A stretch of DNA of 64,000 nucleotides from Cryptosporangium aurantiacum (GCF_900143005.1 NZ_FRCS01000012.1:62001-126000), one strand, 5' to 3'. Positions 47,002-58,012 are shown, numbered from the stretch's first letter. The notes: generated by a model from the letters alone, not told the origin. Translations and numbers: made by a program.

Positions 47002-48918
47002 GTGACACAGGCGCTGGAGCCGTTTCTGACCGCCGCTACGTCCCGTGCCGCGTTCACGGTGGCGTCCCCACCACCAGAGCCGTTGGAGCCGGTCTCCGGG
47101 CTTCTGGCCGGTGCTGCCGAGGTCGACCTGACACCGCCACCGGGCCTTCCCAAGGCCGGCTACTCCCGCAACGCCCGCACCGGCATCGGGTTCCGCGGGC
47201 GGTTGCGCGCCCGCATCCTGCACCTGCGGGCGGGCACCGCGTCGGTGGCGATCGTCCAGTGCGATCTGCTCGGCGGATCCGCGGTGGTCCAGCGGCTGGT
47301 CGCGTCCGCGATCCGCGCCGAGACCGACGTCCCGCTGGCCGGGCTGTTCATCGGCGCCACCCACACGCACGGCGCGCCGGGACAGTTCCTCGGCACCGAC
47401 CTCTACAACGGCTTCGCGTCGAACCGGCCGGGCTTCGACCCGGCCTGGACGAATTTCCTGGTCGAGGAGGTCAGCGCCGGGGTGAAACGCGCCGTGGCGT
47501 CGCGGCAGCCCGCGCGGTTGGCGCTGGGCTCGACCGAGGTCTGGGGGCTGACCCGGAACCGGTCGCTGGCCGCACACGTCCGGAACGAGGATCGGGTCGA
47601 CCGGCGGATCGCCGCGCAGCGGACCTACGCGTCGGTGGACCCGCGGCTGAGCCTGCTCCGCGTGGACGCGCTGGGCGGTGGTTCGCTGGCGGCGCTGGTG
47701 GTGTTCGGAGTGCACGGGACCGGGATCCCGATGCGCAACAGCGTCTACAACGCCGACCTCTGGGCGTACGTCTACGAGGAGCTGCAGGAGCGGCTCGGCC
47801 CGGAACCGATCGTCGGAGCGCTCCAGGGGACGCACGCGGACGTCGCACCGGCCCTGCGTCCGGGGCGCGCGGGTGACGTCGAGGCGGCGCGGGTCGGGCG
47901 TGGGATCGGGGCCGCCGCCGCTGCTCTGCACGAGTCTCTGGGCGCGTCGCTGCGCGAAGACGTCGAACTGGGTGCCGGGCTACGGGAGGTCGACCTGTCG
48001 GCGTCGAGCTCGATCGAAGGGGTGACGCTCCCGGCGCGTCCGGCGCTCGGGGCCGCGCTGATCGCCGGCGCGTACGAGAACGAGACGCCGGTCGTCCACC
48101 GCATCCCGCCGTTCCGCGCCGGGGTACCGAAGCCGCACAAGCCTGCCGACCCGCACGGGGCGAAGTGGGTGATCGGCTCCCGCTGGTTGCAGCCGGTGGT
48201 GATGCCGCTGCGGCGATTCCCGCGGGTCCTCCCGGTGCAGGTCCTGCGGATCGGTTCCGCCCTGCTGGTCGGCGCGCCGTTCGAAATCACGGTGGACGCC
48301 GGGCGCCGGGTCGCGTCTGCGGTGGCCGCGTCTTCGGGCGCCGACGACGTAATCGTGTCCTCGGTGGCCAACGAGTACGCCGGATACTGCACGACGTCCG
48401 AGGAGTATGCCCGGCAGCACTACGAGGGTGGCCACACGCTCTACGGGCCGCAGACGAACGCGTTCCTGGCGGCGCACGCGGCGTCGCTGGCTTCTTCGGT
48501 GCGGCCCGGGGCGGTGGTGAGCGAGATCATCGAGGAGCGGACGTTCGACCTGCGGGCCCACCAGTACTGGCCGTCCCCCAGCGGCACCACCGCACCGGGG
48601 GCAGCCCGCCCCGCCGGACCCGCCCGCTTCATCGACGTCACCGCCGAGCAGGACGCCTACTGGGAGCAGGGCTGGTACGACGCCGCGCCGGGCGATCTCA
48701 CCTGGAACCAGCCGATCGTCCACGTCGAGTGGACACCGTCCGGCGAAAATGCCTGGCAGACGCTCGTCGACGACTCGTCCTGCGCCCTGGAGGTGCGCTA
48801 CGCCGGCGAAGCGTCCGCCGACCACCGCTACGTAGTGCGGTGGCACGCCCCCGAGCTCCGTGACGGGCGCGAGTACCGCTTCGTCGTCCGCGGCCTCCCG
48901 CTGCGCCCCTTCAACTGA
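47002..48918 (+). CDS. Neutral/alkaline ceramidase-family protein lacking the catalytic Ser
   Basis: A 638-residue protein of the non-lysosomal ceramidase family. Conserved blocks: 'GAAEVDLTPP' at the start, 'GATHTHGAPG' (His121, His123), 'VFGVHGTGIPM' (His238), 'NEYAGYCTTSEEY' (Glu458) and 'YEGGHTLYGP' (Tyr474/Tyr481), which fit the zinc site. The region expected to read GDVSPN, with the nucleophile Ser, reads 'THADVAPAL' with Ala282. A C-terminal Ig-like domain ends the protein. No signal peptide is visible from GTG 47002, so it may be cytoplasmic. Amide hydrolysis of ceramide is therefore doubtful. Confidence 0.85.
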   Translation: MTQALEPFLTAATSRAAFTVASPPPEPLEPVSGLLAGAAEVDLTPPPGLPKAGYSRNARTGIGFRGRLRARILHLRAGTASVAIVQCDLLGGSAVVQRLVASAIRAETDVPLAGLFIGATHTHGAPGQFLGTDLYNGFASNRPGFDPAWTNFLVEEVSAGVKRAVASRQPARLALGSTEVWGLTRNRSLAAHVRNEDRVDRRIAAQRTYASVDPRLSLLRVDALGGGSLAALVVFGVHGTGIPMRNSVYNADLWAYVYEELQERLGPEPIVGALQGTHADVAPALRPGRAGDVEAARVGRGIGAAAAALHESLGASLREDVELGAGLREVDLSASSSIEGVTLPARPALGAALIAGAYENETPVVHRIPPFRAGVPKPHKPADPHGAKWVIGSRWLQPVVMPLRRFPRVLPVQVLRIGSALLVGAPFEITVDAGRRVASAVAASSGADDVIVSSVANEYAGYCTTSEEYARQHYEGGHTLYGPQTNAFLAAHAASLASSVRPGAVVSEIIEERTFDLRAHQYWPSPSGTTAPGAARPAGPARFIDVTAEQDAYWEQGWYDAAPGDLTWNQPIVHVEWTPSGENAWQTLVDDSSCALEVRYAGEASADHRYVVRWHAPELRDGREYRFVVRGLPLRPFN

Positions 48919-48966
48919 CGCGATATCGGCCTCTGAGCCGCGCTCAGGGGCCCGGGATCGCGTCAG
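48915..48966. terminator. Bidirectional hairpin containing both convergent stop codons
   Basis: Outer arms CTGACGCGAT (48915-48924) and ATCGCGTCAG (48957-48966) pair perfectly. Inner GGCCTCTGAGC (48928-48938) pairs with GCTCAGGGGCC (48942-48952) with one wobble. The TGA of the ceramidase-like gene (48916-48918) and the TGA of the prenyl synthase on the other strand (48963-48965) sit symmetrically in the outer arms. Confidence 0.88.
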
Positions 48967-49994
48967 CCCGTGCGGTCCACCACGTAGTACGTGAGGGACT
49001 CCAGCGCGCGCCTGGCGGGCACGTCGGGCAGCGTGGCCAGCGAGTCACGGGCCCGCTGCGCGTACGCGGCCAGCGTCTCGCGCGCGGTGGCCATCGCGGG
49101 GCTCTCCCGCAGCAGCCCCAGCGCCTCGGCCACCTCGTCGTCGTCGGAGATCGGCCGCGAGATCAGCTCCCGCATCCGCGCCTCGGCCGGGTCGTCGCCG
49201 GCCAGCGCGTGCAGCACGGCCAGCGTCGGCACACCCTCCCGCAGGTCGGTGCCGGGCGTCTTGCCCGACTCCGCCGACGTGGACGCGATGTCGAGCAGGT
49301 CGTCGGAGAGCTGGAACGCCACCCCGATCTCCTCGCCGTACGCGGTCAGCGTCTCGGTGATCGCCGGGCCGCAGCCGGCGAACATCGCACCGAACCGGGC
49401 CGACGTGGCGATCAGCGACCCGGTCTTCTCCGCGAGCACGTGCAGGTGGAACTCCACCGCGTCGGTGTCGCCGAGCGGACCGGCCGTCTCCCGGATCTGC
49501 CCGGTCACCAACCGGGCGAACGTCCGGGCCTGCAGCCGCACCGCCTCCGGCCCCAGATCGGCGACCAGGTCGGACGCCCGCGCGAACAGGTAGTCGCCGG
49601 TGAGGATCGCGATGGTGTTGGTCCACCGCGCGTTCGCACTCGGCGCGCCCCGCCGCACGGGGGCCTCGTCCATGACGTCGTCGTGGTAGAGCGTCGCCAA
49701 ATGGGTCAGCTCGGCAACGACCGCCGCCTGCACGACGGCGGGCGCCTCGGGGTTACCGAAGTGCGCCGCCGACAGCGCCAGCAGCGGCCTGAACCGCTTG
49801 CCGCCCGCCTCGACCAAGTGGCGGGCGGCGCTGCCGACCAACGGGTCGGCGTCCGACACCGCGGTGCGGAGCGCGTCCTCCACCTGCCCCAGGCCGGCAC
49901 GGACGGAAGCGGCAAACTCAGGCTCGATGGCCTCGATGCCGAGCAGACCTGTCCCGGTGGGTGCCACGTCCATCCCTGCTGTGCGCGTGTTCAT
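48963..49994 (-). CDS. Polyprenyl diphosphate synthase (trans type)
   Basis: A 343-residue long-chain trans-isoprenyl diphosphate synthase. First Asp-rich motif Asp105-Asp106-xx-Asp109 (YHDDVMDEA), second Asp231-Asp232-xx-Asp235 (QLSDDLLDI), plus 'GGKRFRPLL' for substrate binding. Small residues before the first Asp motif (ELTHLATLYHDD) suggest a long product, such as hepta- to nonaprenyl diphosphate for the menaquinone side chain. Its ATG overlaps the nuoN stop (ATGA), tying it to the nuo operon, whose enzyme reduces menaquinone. It resembles the GrcC type. It is the last gene of the operon, before the bidirectional hairpin. Confidence 0.93.
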   Translation of the reverse strand: MNTRTAGMDVAPTGTGLLGIEAIEPEFAASVRAGLGQVEDALRTAVSDADPLVGSAARHLVEAGGKRFRPLLALSAAHFGNPEAPAVVQAAVVAELTHLATLYHDDVMDEAPVRRGAPSANARWTNTIAILTGDYLFARASDLVADLGPEAVRLQARTFARLVTGQIRETAGPLGDTDAVEFHLHVLAEKTGSLIATSARFGAMFAGCGPAITETLTAYGEEIGVAFQLSDDLLDIASTSAESGKTPGTDLREGVPTLAVLHALAGDDPAEARMRELISRPISDDDEVAEALGLLRESPAMATARETLAAYAQRARDSLATLPDVPARRALESLTYYVVDRTG

Positions 49995-51538
49995 CGAACA
50001 AATTGTGCCGCCTGCCCTGCGAGGTCGAGCAGTTGAGTCGGCACCACGCCCAAAGCCAGTGTGGCCAGGACCCCGATAGTCAGGGCAGCTGCGGTGAAAC
50101 CACCCGGAACCGAAACCGTCGGACCGTCCTCAGCAGGGTCAGAAAGGTACATGAGCACAATGACTCGAAGATACGGAAATGCGAGGACCATGCTCGCGAT
50201 GACGCCGACGATCACCAGCGAAGTCGCGTTGCCGTCGATCGCCGCCGCGAACACCGCGAACTTCGAGATGAATCCGCTGGTCAGCGGCAGACCGGCGAAC
50301 GCCAGCAGGAACAGCGTCATCACACCGGCGTAGAGCGGTGACCGTCGCCCCAGCCCGGCCCACCGGGAGAGGTGAGTTGCCTCGCCGTCGGCGTCGCGCA
50401 CCAGCATGACGACCGCGAACGCGCCGATCGTCGTGAAGCCGTACGCGGCCAGGTAGAACAGCGTCGAGGACACGCCCTTCTCGGTCAGCGCGACGACGCC
50501 GGTGAGGATGAAACCGGCGTTGGCGACCGACGAGTACGCCAGCAGACGCTTGATGTCGGTCTGGGTGACCGCGAGGACCGCACCGACGACCATCGTCAGC
50601 ATCGCGATCCCGATCAGCACCGGCCGCCAGTCCCACTTGGTGGACTGGAACGCCACGTAGAACACCCGCAGGATCGCGCCGAACGCGGCGACCTTCGTGC
50701 AGGCGGCCATCAGCGCGGTCACCGGCGTCGGTGCGCCCTGGTAGACGTCGGGCGTCCAGGAGTGGAACGGGACGACGCCCGCCTTGAACAGCAGACCGAT
50801 CAGCAGCATCGCGAAGCCGAGGAACAGCAGCACGTCGTCGGCGGGCGAGCTGTTCACCGAGTCGCGGATGGCCCGCAGGTCGACCGCGCCCGCGTAGCCG
50901 TAGATCAGCGCGACGCCGTACAGGAAGAACGCCGAGGCGAACGCGCCGAGCAGGAAGTACTTGACCGCGGCTTCCTGGCTGATCAGCCGCCGGCGCCGGG
51001 CCAGCGCGCACAGCAGGTACAGCGGCAGCGAGAGCACCTCGAGCCCGACGAACATGATCAGCAGGTCGTTCGCCGAGACGAACAGCAGCATGCCGCCGAG
51101 CGCGAACAGCGCGAGCGGGAACGCCTCGGTGTGCGACGTGGGCTCGCTGGCGAGCCGACGGTCGGACGGCGAACCCGCGACGATCGCCGCCTGCGCGACG
51201 AACGAGCCGCCGACGTCCAGCGACCGCTCGGCCATCAGCAGGACGCTCACCGCGCCGAGCACGATGATGCTGCCGGACAGGAACAGCGCGGGGCCGTCGA
51301 TCGCCACCGCACCGGCGGCGGTGATCACCTCGGTCTTCGCCTGGACGACCACCGCGACGAACGCGGCTGCCAGCGCGCCGAGCGACAGCACCACCTGGAC
51401 GAGATGCCGCGCCCGGCGGGGGACGAACGCCTCCACCAGAATGCCGACACACGCCGCGCCGAGCAGGATCAGCATCGGCGAGAGCGCCCCGTAATCGAGC
51501 TTCGGGGCCTCGATGTCGGCCGCCAGAAGGTCGTTCAT
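49991..51538 (-). CDS. nuoN: NADH-quinone oxidoreductase subunit N
   Basis: A 515-residue antiporter-like membrane subunit of complex I with ~14 helices, helping translocate protons. Recognisable stretches are 'LFALGGMLLFVSANDLLIMFVGLE', 'ALARRRRLISQEAAVKYFLLGAF', 'GLLFKAGVVPFHSWTPDVYQGAPTP' with the key Lys, and 'RLLAYSSVANAGFIL' (Ser/Asn). Lys and Glu residues of the proton path appear conserved. It overlaps nuoM upstream (ATGA) and the prenyl synthase downstream. Confidence 0.96.
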   Translation of the reverse strand: MNDLLAADIEAPKLDYGALSPMLILLGAACVGILVEAFVPRRARHLVQVVLSLGALAAAFVAVVVQAKTEVITAAGAVAIDGPALFLSGSIIVLGAVSVLLMAERSLDVGGSFVAQAAIVAGSPSDRRLASEPTSHTEAFPLALFALGGMLLFVSANDLLIMFVGLEVLSLPLYLLCALARRRRLISQEAAVKYFLLGAFASAFFLYGVALIYGYAGAVDLRAIRDSVNSSPADDVLLFLGFAMLLIGLLFKAGVVPFHSWTPDVYQGAPTPVTALMAACTKVAAFGAILRVFYVAFQSTKWDWRPVLIGIAMLTMVVGAVLAVTQTDIKRLLAYSSVANAGFILTGVVALTEKGVSSTLFYLAAYGFTTIGAFAVVMLVRDADGEATHLSRWAGLGRRSPLYAGVMTLFLLAFAGLPLTSGFISKFAVFAAAIDGNATSLVIVGVIASMVLAFPYLRVIVLMYLSDPAEDGPTVSVPGGFTAAALTIGVLATLALGVVPTQLLDLAGQAAQFVR

Positions 51539-53091
51539 CGGTCTCCTCCGGCCACATCAGTGGGTTGCGGATCGCTCTTGCCCACGTCGGTGAGCGTGTG
51601 CTTCACCGCGGGGTTGATCACGTCGAGCAGCGGCTTCGGGTAGACGCCCAGGCCGATGATCAGCACCAGCAGCGGCGCGATCACCCAGGCTTCGCGGCGG
51701 GTCAGGTCACGCCACTTGGGCCGGTCCCCGGACTCGGGCGACTCAGACACCATCGTGGGGTTCACCGGCCCGTGCATCGTCCGCTGGATCATCCACAGCA
51801 CGTACAGCGCGGCGACGACGATGCCGAGCGTCGCGACGACACCCGCCACCGGGTTACGCGAGAACACCCCGAGCAGCACCAGGAACTCACTGACGAACGA
51901 GTTCGTCATCGGCAACGCCAGCGACGCCATGCCGGTGATGAAGAACGCCCCGTAGATCCACGGGACGAGCTTCCCGGCGCCGCCGTAGTCGGCGATCAGG
52001 GCCGAGCCGCGGCGGGCGATCAGGAAGCCCACGACGAGGAACAGCGCGCCGGTCGCGATGCCGTGGTTGACCATGTAGAGCACGGCGCCCGACCCACCCT
52101 GGGTGGTGAACGCGAAGACGCCGACCGCGATGAACCCGAAGTGGGCCACCGAGGTGTACGCGACCAGCCGCTTCATGTCGTGCTGACCGATCGCCGCCAG
52201 CGCGGCGTACAGGATGCCGATGATGCCGAGCACGATCACCAGCGGCGCGAAGAACCGGGACGCCTCCGGGAACAGCGGCAGGTTGTACCGCAGGAAGCCG
52301 AACGTCCCGACCTTGTCGAGGACGCCGACCAGCAGCACGGCCGCGCCGATCGGCGCCTGGCCGCCCGCGTCCGGTAGCCAGGTGTGGAACGGGAACAGCG
52401 GCGCCTTCACCGCGAACGCGATGAAGAACCCGAGCCAGATCCAGCGGCCGGTCGCCGTGGTCATGTCGAGCCCGGCCAGGTCTTCGAACGCGAACGTGCC
52501 CTCGCCCAGCTCGCGGGCGCTGACGACGAACAGCGCGATCACGCTGGCGAGCATGAACAGACCGCCGACCAGCGAGTACAGGAAGAACTTCACCGCCGCG
52601 TACTGCCGCTGCGGACCGCCGTACGACCCGATCAGGAAGTACATCGGGACGAGCATCGCCTCGAAGAAGACGTAGAAGAAGAACACGTCGGTCGCGACGA
52701 ACACGCCGATCATGCAGGTCTGCAGCGCCAGCATCAGCGCGTAGTACGTCTTCACCGAGCGGCGTCCGGCGCCGGACTCGTGCCAGGACGCCAGCAGGAC
52801 GATCGGCGTCAGCACCGCGATCAGCGCGAGCATCACCAGCGCGATGCCGTCCACGCCGAACGCCAGGCGGGTGCCGAACTGCGGGATCCAGGTGTACGAG
52901 GTGACGAACTGGAAGCGATCGCCGTCCGGGTCGAAGTTGGCGCAGACGATGATCGTCAGCACCAGGACCACCAGCGACCAGCCCAGCGCGACCAGCTTCG
53001 CGAGCCGGTCGGCGCTCTTCGGGAGGAACGCCACGACGATCGCGCCGACCAGCGGCAGCGCGGTCAGTACGGGGAGCCAGGGACCGTTCAT
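51535..53091 (-). CDS. nuoM: NADH-quinone oxidoreductase subunit M
   Basis: A 518-residue antiporter-like subunit of complex I. Signature regions: '[22 protein letters not shown]', '[19 protein letters not shown]' (Glu of the proton path), '[26 protein letters not shown]' (Lys) and '[17 protein letters not shown]'. ATG 53091 gives [12 protein letters not shown] and overlaps the nuoL stop by 4 bp. A longer frame adds only basic low-complexity sequence. The C-terminus ends in a ~50-residue polar tail. Confidence 0.96.
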   Translation of the reverse strand: MNGPWLPVLTALPLVGAIVVAFLPKSADRLAKLVALGWSLVVLVLTIIVCANFDPDGDRFQFVTSYTWIPQFGTRLAFGVDGIALVMLALIAVLTPIVLLASWHESGAGRRSVKTYYALMLALQTCMIGVFVATDVFFFYVFFEAMLVPMYFLIGSYGGPQRQYAAVKFFLYSLVGGLFMLASVIALFVVSARELGEGTFAFEDLAGLDMTTATGRWIWLGFFIAFAVKAPLFPFHTWLPDAGGQAPIGAAVLLVGVLDKVGTFGFLRYNLPLFPEASRFFAPLVIVLGIIGILYAALAAIGQHDMKRLVAYTSVAHFGFIAVGVFAFTTQGGSGAVLYMVNHGIATGALFLVVGFLIARRGSALIADYGGAGKLVPWIYGAFFITGMASLALPMTNSFVSEFLVLLGVFSRNPVAGVVATLGIVVAALYVLWMIQRTMHGPVNPTMVSESPESGDRPKWRDLTRREAWVIAPLLVLIIGLGVYPKPLLDVINPAVKHTLTDVGKSDPQPTDVAGGDR

Positions 53092-55019
53092 CCGAGCCGC
53101 ACCACCAGCAGCGACGCCAGCACCACGACCGCACCTCCGAGCATCGTCAGGGCATACGACCGGACGAACCCGGTCTGCAGGCGGCGGAGCCGGCCGGAGC
53201 CGCCACCGACCGCGGCGGCCAGGCCGTTGACCAGCCCGTCCACCCCACGGCTGTCGACGTACACCAGAGCCCGGGTGAGCCACTGGCCCGGCCGCATGAG
53301 CACGGCCTCGTTGAACGCATCCGCGTAGAGGTTCCGCCGGGCGGCCACCACCAGCTGGTTGGCCGGCTGCTCCACCTTGGCGGTGCCGCGGCGGAAAATC
53401 AGGTAGGCCAGCGCCGCACCGATCACCGAGACCGCCACGACCAGGCCGGTGACGACGATCGGCTCCATCTTGTGCGCGACCTCGTGCACCTCACCGGTCT
53501 CGCCGACGAGCACGGGCTCGAGCCAGTGCACGGTGCGGTCGCCCTGGGTCAGCAGGAAACCGCCGGCCACCGAGCCGACCGCCAGCAGGATCATCGGCAC
53601 GGTCATCGACAGCGGGGACTCGTGCGGGTGCGGAGCCCCACCCTCCTCCTCGGTGGTCCAGCGCGGCTTGCCGAGGAACGTGAGGACGAACAGCCGCGTC
53701 ATGTAGAACGCGGTGAGCCCGGCGCCGAGCAGCGCCGCCCCGCCGAACAACCAGCCGGTCCAGCCCGGACGGTCGAACGCGTGCTCGATGATCGGGTCCT
53801 TGGAGAAGTACCCGGACAGCGGCGGGATGCCGATGATCGCCAGGTAGCCGAGTCCGAACGTCGCGGTCGTGATCGGCATGTACTTCGCCAGCCCGCCGAA
53901 CCTTCGGATGTCGACCTGATCGTTCATCCCGTGCATCACCGAGCCCGCGCCGAGGAACAGCCCCGCCTTGAAGAAGCCGTGCGCGAGCAGGTGGATGATG
54001 CCGAGCGCGTACGCCTCGCCGCCGAGCCCGACGGCCAGGAACATGTAGCCGATCTGGCTGACCGTGGAGTACGCCAGGACCTTCTTGATGTCGTCCTTGG
54101 CGCAGCCGATGATGCACCCGATCAGCAGCGTCAGCGCGCCGATCGCACACACGACGGTCTGGCCGGTCCCGGACAGGTCGTAGATCGGGTGTGCCCTGGC
54201 GATCAGGTAGACGCCCGCGGTGACCATCGTCGCGGCGTGGATCAGCGCGGACACTGGCGTGGGGCCGGCCATCGCGTCCGGGAGCCACGCCTGCAGCGGG
54301 AACTGGCCGGACTTACCGCAGGCGCCGAGCAGAAGGAGCAGCGCCAGGATCGTGACCGTCGTCGACGAGAGCTCGTCGACCGACGAGAAGACGCCCTCGA
54401 ACGAGGTGTCGCCGAGCGTCGCGAAGAGCAGGAAGATGCCCAGCGCCAGGCCGACGTCGCCGACCCGGTTCATGATGAACGCCTTCTTCGCCGCGGTCGC
54501 GGCTTCCGGCCGGGTGAACCAGAACGCGATCAGCAAGTAGGACGCCAGACCGACGCCTTCCCAGCCGACGTAGAGCGCGACGAAGCTGTTGCCGAGAACC
54601 AGCAGCAGCATCGCGGCGACGAACAGGTTCAGCATCGCGAAGAAGCGCCGCCGGCCCTCGTCGTGCGCCATGTACCCGATCGAGTACACGTGGATGAGGA
54701 AGCCGACGCCGGTGATCAGCAGCACGAACACCGCGGAGAGCGGGTCGTAGAGCAGCCCGGCGTCGACCTTCAGCCCACCGACCTCGATGAACGTGAAGAG
54801 GTGCTGGGAGACTGCCCGGCTTTCCTCTCCGAGCCCGCGCAGTTCGAGGAACTGGACGACGCCCAGGACGAACGCGATGCCGACCGTCGCGCACCCGAGC
54901 AGGTGGCCCCAGGCGTTCGCCCGGCGGCCGAGCAGGAACAGGACGAGCGCACCGGCCAGCGGCAGCGCGATCAGCAACCAGAGCAGGGCGAGAGACCCCG
55001 TCGGCTCTGCATACTCCAC
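53088..55019 (-). CDS. nuoL: NADH-quinone oxidoreductase subunit L
   Basis: A 643-residue distal antiporter-like subunit of complex I with ~16 helices and the long amphipathic lateral helix region near the C-terminus. Key blocks: '[22 protein letters not shown]', '[19 protein letters not shown]' (catalytic Glu), '[36 protein letters not shown]' and '[17 protein letters not shown]'. GTG 55019 follows nuoK after 14 bp. Length and motif order are normal. Confidence 0.97.
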   Translation of the reverse strand: MEYAEPTGSLALLWLLIALPLAGALVLFLLGRRANAWGHLLGCATVGIAFVLGVVQFLELRGLGEESRAVSQHLFTFIEVGGLKVDAGLLYDPLSAVFVLLITGVGFLIHVYSIGYMAHDEGRRRFFAMLNLFVAAMLLLVLGNSFVALYVGWEGVGLASYLLIAFWFTRPEAATAAKKAFIMNRVGDVGLALGIFLLFATLGDTSFEGVFSSVDELSSTTVTILALLLLLGACGKSGQFPLQAWLPDAMAGPTPVSALIHAATMVTAGVYLIARAHPIYDLSGTGQTVVCAIGALTLLIGCIIGCAKDDIKKVLAYSTVSQIGYMFLAVGLGGEAYALGIIHLLAHGFFKAGLFLGAGSVMHGMNDQVDIRRFGGLAKYMPITTATFGLGYLAIIGIPPLSGYFSKDPIIEHAFDRPGWTGWLFGGAALLGAGLTAFYMTRLFVLTFLGKPRWTTEEEGGAPHPHESPLSMTVPMILLAVGSVAGGFLLTQGDRTVHWLEPVLVGETGEVHEVAHKMEPIVVTGLVVAVSVIGAALAYLIFRRGTAKVEQPANQLVVAARRNLYADAFNEAVLMRPGQWLTRALVYVDSRGVDGLVNGLAAAVGGGSGRLRRLQTGFVRSYALTMLGGAVVVLASLLVVRLG

Positions 55020-55033
55020 GGCGCTTTATCCCC

Positions 55034-55333
55034 TCAGTACTTCAGCAGGTTCGCGTCGTCGACCGAGGCCGACCGGCGGGTGCGGAAGATCGACATGATG
55101 ATCGCGAGCCCGACGACGACCTCGGCCGCGGCGACGACCATGACGAAGAACGCCATGATCTGACCGTCGAGCGTGCCGTTGATCCGGGAGAACGTGACCA
55201 GCGAGAGGTTGGCCGCGTTGAGCATCAGCTCGATGCACATGAACACGACGATCGCGTTCCGGCGGATCAGAACACCCACCGCGCCGATCGTGAACAGTGC
55301 AGCGGAGAGCAGCAGATAGTAGGTAGGAGTCAC
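55034..55333 (-). CDS. nuoK: NADH-quinone oxidoreductase subunit K
   Basis: A 99-residue, three-helix subunit of complex I. '[41 protein letters not shown]' carries the conserved membrane Glu of the second helix (FMCIELML), and '[19 protein letters not shown]' holds the second one. GTG 55333 is used, with nuoJ ending 23 bp upstream. The short C-terminal extension ([16 protein letters not shown]) is usual in actinobacteria. Confidence 0.95.
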   Translation of the reverse strand: MTPTYYLLLSAALFTIGAVGVLIRRNAIVVFMCIELMLNAANLSLVTFSRINGTLDGQIMAFFVMVVAAAEVVVGLAIIMSIFRTRRSASVDDANLLKY

Positions 55334-55356
55334 TGCCGGCCCTTCATGGAATCAGC

Positions 55357-56151
55357 TCAGCCCTTCGGGGTGGTCAGACCGCTGTCGAGTTCACGCCGCT
55401 CGACCGACGGCGCGACGCTGCCCTCGGCCGGCGTGCCGTCGGGCAGCAGCGCCGGGGTGGCCACCGAGTCCGACAGCGCGTAGACGCCCGGGCCGGGCTT
55501 CGGCGCCGGGTAGTTCCCCTTCCGGAAGCGGGCGATCGAACGCTCGCGCTGCGTCGGGAGGCCGGCCTTGTCGCGTTCGATGTGGGCCAGGATCATCGCC
55601 CCGACCGCCGCCGTGATCAGCAGCGCGCTGGTGACCTCGAACGCGAACACGTAGCGGGTGAACAGGAGCGCGGCGATCGAATCCACGTTCCCGCCGCCGG
55701 CCTCGTTGGTCTGCGCCAGGCCGCGCGCCGACGTCTCGCCGAGCGCCCGGTAGAGGGCGGTGGTGACCAGCGCGGCCAGCCCGATACCGAGCAGGACGGC
55801 CGCCAGCCGTTGCCCGCGGAGCGTCTCGACGATCGAGTCCGCGGAGTCCCGGCCGATCAGCATCAGCACGAACAGGAACAGGATCATGATCGCGCCGGTG
55901 TAGACGATGATCTGCACCATGCCGATGAACGGGCCGGCCTGGAGGACGTAGAACACGCCCAGGCTGAACATCGTGCAGACCAGGAACAGCGCCGAGTGGA
56001 TCGCGTTGCGGGCCATCACCATGCCGATCGCGCCGCCGAGCGCGACCGGACCGAGGATCCAGAACGCGACCTTCTCACCGGTCGGCGGATCGCCGGGGGC
56101 GGCGGCCGACAACACAGTCAGCCCGTCGAGAGCAACACTCAGCGTGCTCAC
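55357..56151 (-). CDS. nuoJ: NADH-quinone oxidoreductase subunit J
   Basis: A 264-residue subunit with five helices in the first ~190 residues, including the pi-bulge helix region '[24 protein letters not shown]' needed for coupling. The last ~75 residues are hydrophilic ('[24 protein letters not shown]' and beyond), the extra actinobacterial tail. GTG 56151 overlaps the nuoI stop (GTGA), so it is translationally coupled. Confidence 0.95.
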   Translation of the reverse strand: MSTLSVALDGLTVLSAAAPGDPPTGEKVAFWILGPVALGGAIGMVMARNAIHSALFLVCTMFSLGVFYVLQAGPFIGMVQIIVYTGAIMILFLFVLMLIGRDSADSIVETLRGQRLAAVLLGIGLAALVTTALYRALGETSARGLAQTNEAGGGNVDSIAALLFTRYVFAFEVTSALLITAAVGAMILAHIERDKAGLPTQRERSIARFRKGNYPAPKPGPGVYALSDSVATPALLPDGTPAEGSVAPSVERRELDSGLTTPKG

Positions 56152-56705
56152 CGGACGACCTCCTTCGGTTCCGACCGGTCCGGACGCTCGGCACCCGCCG
56201 AGGCCCCCGGGTTGGTCGGGCCCTGGACGTAGTAGTCGGTCTCGTTGGCGCCCAGCCGCATCGCGTGCGGAGGCGCCTCCATCCCGGGCAGCAGCGGCGC
56301 GAGCAGCTGCTCCTTCGTGTAGATCAGGTCGGCCCTGCTGTCGCTGGCCAGCTCGTAGGAGTTCGACATGGTCAGCGACCGGGTCGGACAGGCCTCGATG
56401 CAGAGCCCGCAGAAGATGCAGCGCGCGTAGTTGATCTGGTAGACCGCGCCGTACCGCTCACCCGGCGAGTAGCGGGCATCCTCGGTGTTGTCGCCACCCT
56501 CGACGTAGATCGCGTCGGCCGGGCACGCCCAGGCGCAGAGCTCGCACCCGACGCACTTCTCCAGCCCGTCGGGGTGCCGGTTGAGCACGTGGCGACCGTG
56601 GTAGCGGGGCGCGGCCGGCTGCGGGACGTCCGGGTACTTGATCGTCACCCGCTTCTTGAACATCGTCGAGAAGGTGAGCCCGAAGCCTTTGACGGAGTCG
56701 AACAC
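56148..56705 (-). CDS. nuoI: NADH-quinone oxidoreductase subunit I
   Basis: A 185-residue ferredoxin-like subunit with two [4Fe-4S] clusters (N6a/N6b) leading electrons to the quinone site. The cluster motifs are '[12 protein letters not shown]' and '[12 protein letters not shown]'. I start at GTG 56705 ([12 protein letters not shown]): AAGGAG lies 8 nt upstream and the nuoH stop ends 2 bp before it. Longer frames add the nuoH gene read in another phase. A C-terminal tail of ~40 residues follows the second cluster. Confidence 0.95.
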   Translation of the reverse strand: MFDSVKGFGLTFSTMFKKRVTIKYPDVPQPAAPRYHGRHVLNRHPDGLEKCVGCELCAWACPADAIYVEGGDNTEDARYSPGERYGAVYQINYARCIFCGLCIEACPTRSLTMSNSYELASDSRADLIYTKEQLLAPLLPGMEAPPHAMRLGANETDYYVQGPTNPGASAGAERPDRSEPKEVVR

Positions 56706-56707
56706 GA

Positions 56708-58012
56708 TCAGTTCTCCTTCTCGCTCGGCGACTCGTCGTCGGCGCCCACCTTGGCGGGGACCTGCTTGAGCCGTGGCGACGGTGGAACGACGAGGTCGAG
56801 CGGTGGCACCGGGAAGTCGGACTGGGGGTTCGGGTCGCGGGCGTCGACTTCCTTCTTCTCCCGCTCCGGGATCAGCAGACTCAGCGCGACCACGACCAGC
56901 AGCACGACCGCGACGCCGATCAGGATCTCGCGAGTCGAGAACTCGTACTCGCGGCGCAGCGTGTTCATCGCGGCGACCAGCAGCAGCCAGACCAGGCTGA
57001 CCGGCACCAGGACCTTCCAGCCGAAGTGCATGAACTGGTCGTAGCGCAGGCGGGGAAGCGAGCCACGCAGCCAGACGAACACGAACAGCGCGGCGAGCAC
57101 CTTGCCCATGAACCAGAGCACCGGCCACCAGTTCTCGTTCGCGCCCGGCCAGATCGTGCCGAGGCCGAACGGAGCGCGCCAGCCGCCGAGGAACAGCGTG
57201 GCGCAGAGCGCCGACACCGTCACCATGTTCACGTACTCGGCGAGGAAGAACATCGCGAACTTCAGCGACGAGTACTCGGTGTGGAACCCGCCGACCAGCT
57301 CGCTCTCGGCCTCCGGCAGGTCGAACGGGGCGCGGTTGGTCTCGCCGACCGCCGAGATCGCGTAGACGACGAAGCTCGGCAGCAGCGTGAACACGAACCA
57401 CGTGTTCTCCTGTGCCCAGACGATCTCGCTGGTCGACAGCGACCCGGCGGTGAGCAGCACCGGCACGATCGAGAGGCCCATCGCGACCTCGTACGAGATC
57501 ATCTGTGCCGCCGACCGCATACCGCCGAGCAGCGGGTACGTCGAGCCGGACGCCCACCCGGCGAGCACGATGCCGTACACGCCGAGCGACGAGCAGGCCA
57601 GGATGTACAGGACGCCGACCGGCAGGTCGGTGAGCTGGAGTGCGGTGGTGTGGCCGAAGACCGAGACGTTCGGGCCTAGCGGGATCACCGAGAACGCGAT
57701 CAGCGCGACGACCGCGGAGATGATCGGCGCCAGGATGTAGACCGCCTTGTCAGCGGCCTTCGGGATCAGGTCTTCCTTGAACGCCAGCTTGATGCCGTCG
57801 GCGAGGCTCTGCAGCGTGCCCCACGGGCCGACGCGGTTCGGCCCGGGCCGGACCTGCATGTAGCCGATGACCTTGCGCTCGGCGACGATCGAGAACAGCA
57901 CCAGGACGACGAGGATGGCGAACGTCGCGACGATCTTCGCGAGGATCAGCCACCACGGGTCGTTGCCCACCGCGGCCGGTTCGGCGGCGGCCAGCACCGC
58001 GCCTGCGTCCAT
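56708..58012 (-). CDS. nuoH: NADH-quinone oxidoreductase subunit H
   Basis: A 434-residue membrane subunit that forms part of the quinone chamber. Hallmarks: '[32 protein letters not shown]' near residue 50, '[28 protein letters not shown]', and '[26 protein letters not shown]'. About nine helices. The final ~60 residues are a polar tail ('[20 protein letters not shown]') absent from enterobacterial NuoH. Its ATG shares a base with the nuoG stop. Confidence 0.96.
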   Translation of the reverse strand: MDAGAVLAAAEPAAVGNDPWWLILAKIVATFAILVVLVLFSIVAERKVIGYMQVRPGPNRVGPWGTLQSLADGIKLAFKEDLIPKAADKAVYILAPIISAVVALIAFSVIPLGPNVSVFGHTTALQLTDLPVGVLYILACSSLGVYGIVLAGWASGSTYPLLGGMRSAAQMISYEVAMGLSIVPVLLTAGSLSTSEIVWAQENTWFVFTLLPSFVVYAISAVGETNRAPFDLPEAESELVGGFHTEYSSLKFAMFFLAEYVNMVTVSALCATLFLGGWRAPFGLGTIWPGANENWWPVLWFMGKVLAALFVFVWLRGSLPRLRYDQFMHFGWKVLVPVSLVWLLLVAAMNTLRREYEFSTREILIGVAVVLLVVVALSLLIPEREKKEVDARDPNPQSDFPVPPLDLVVPPSPRLKQVPAKVGADDESPSEKEN

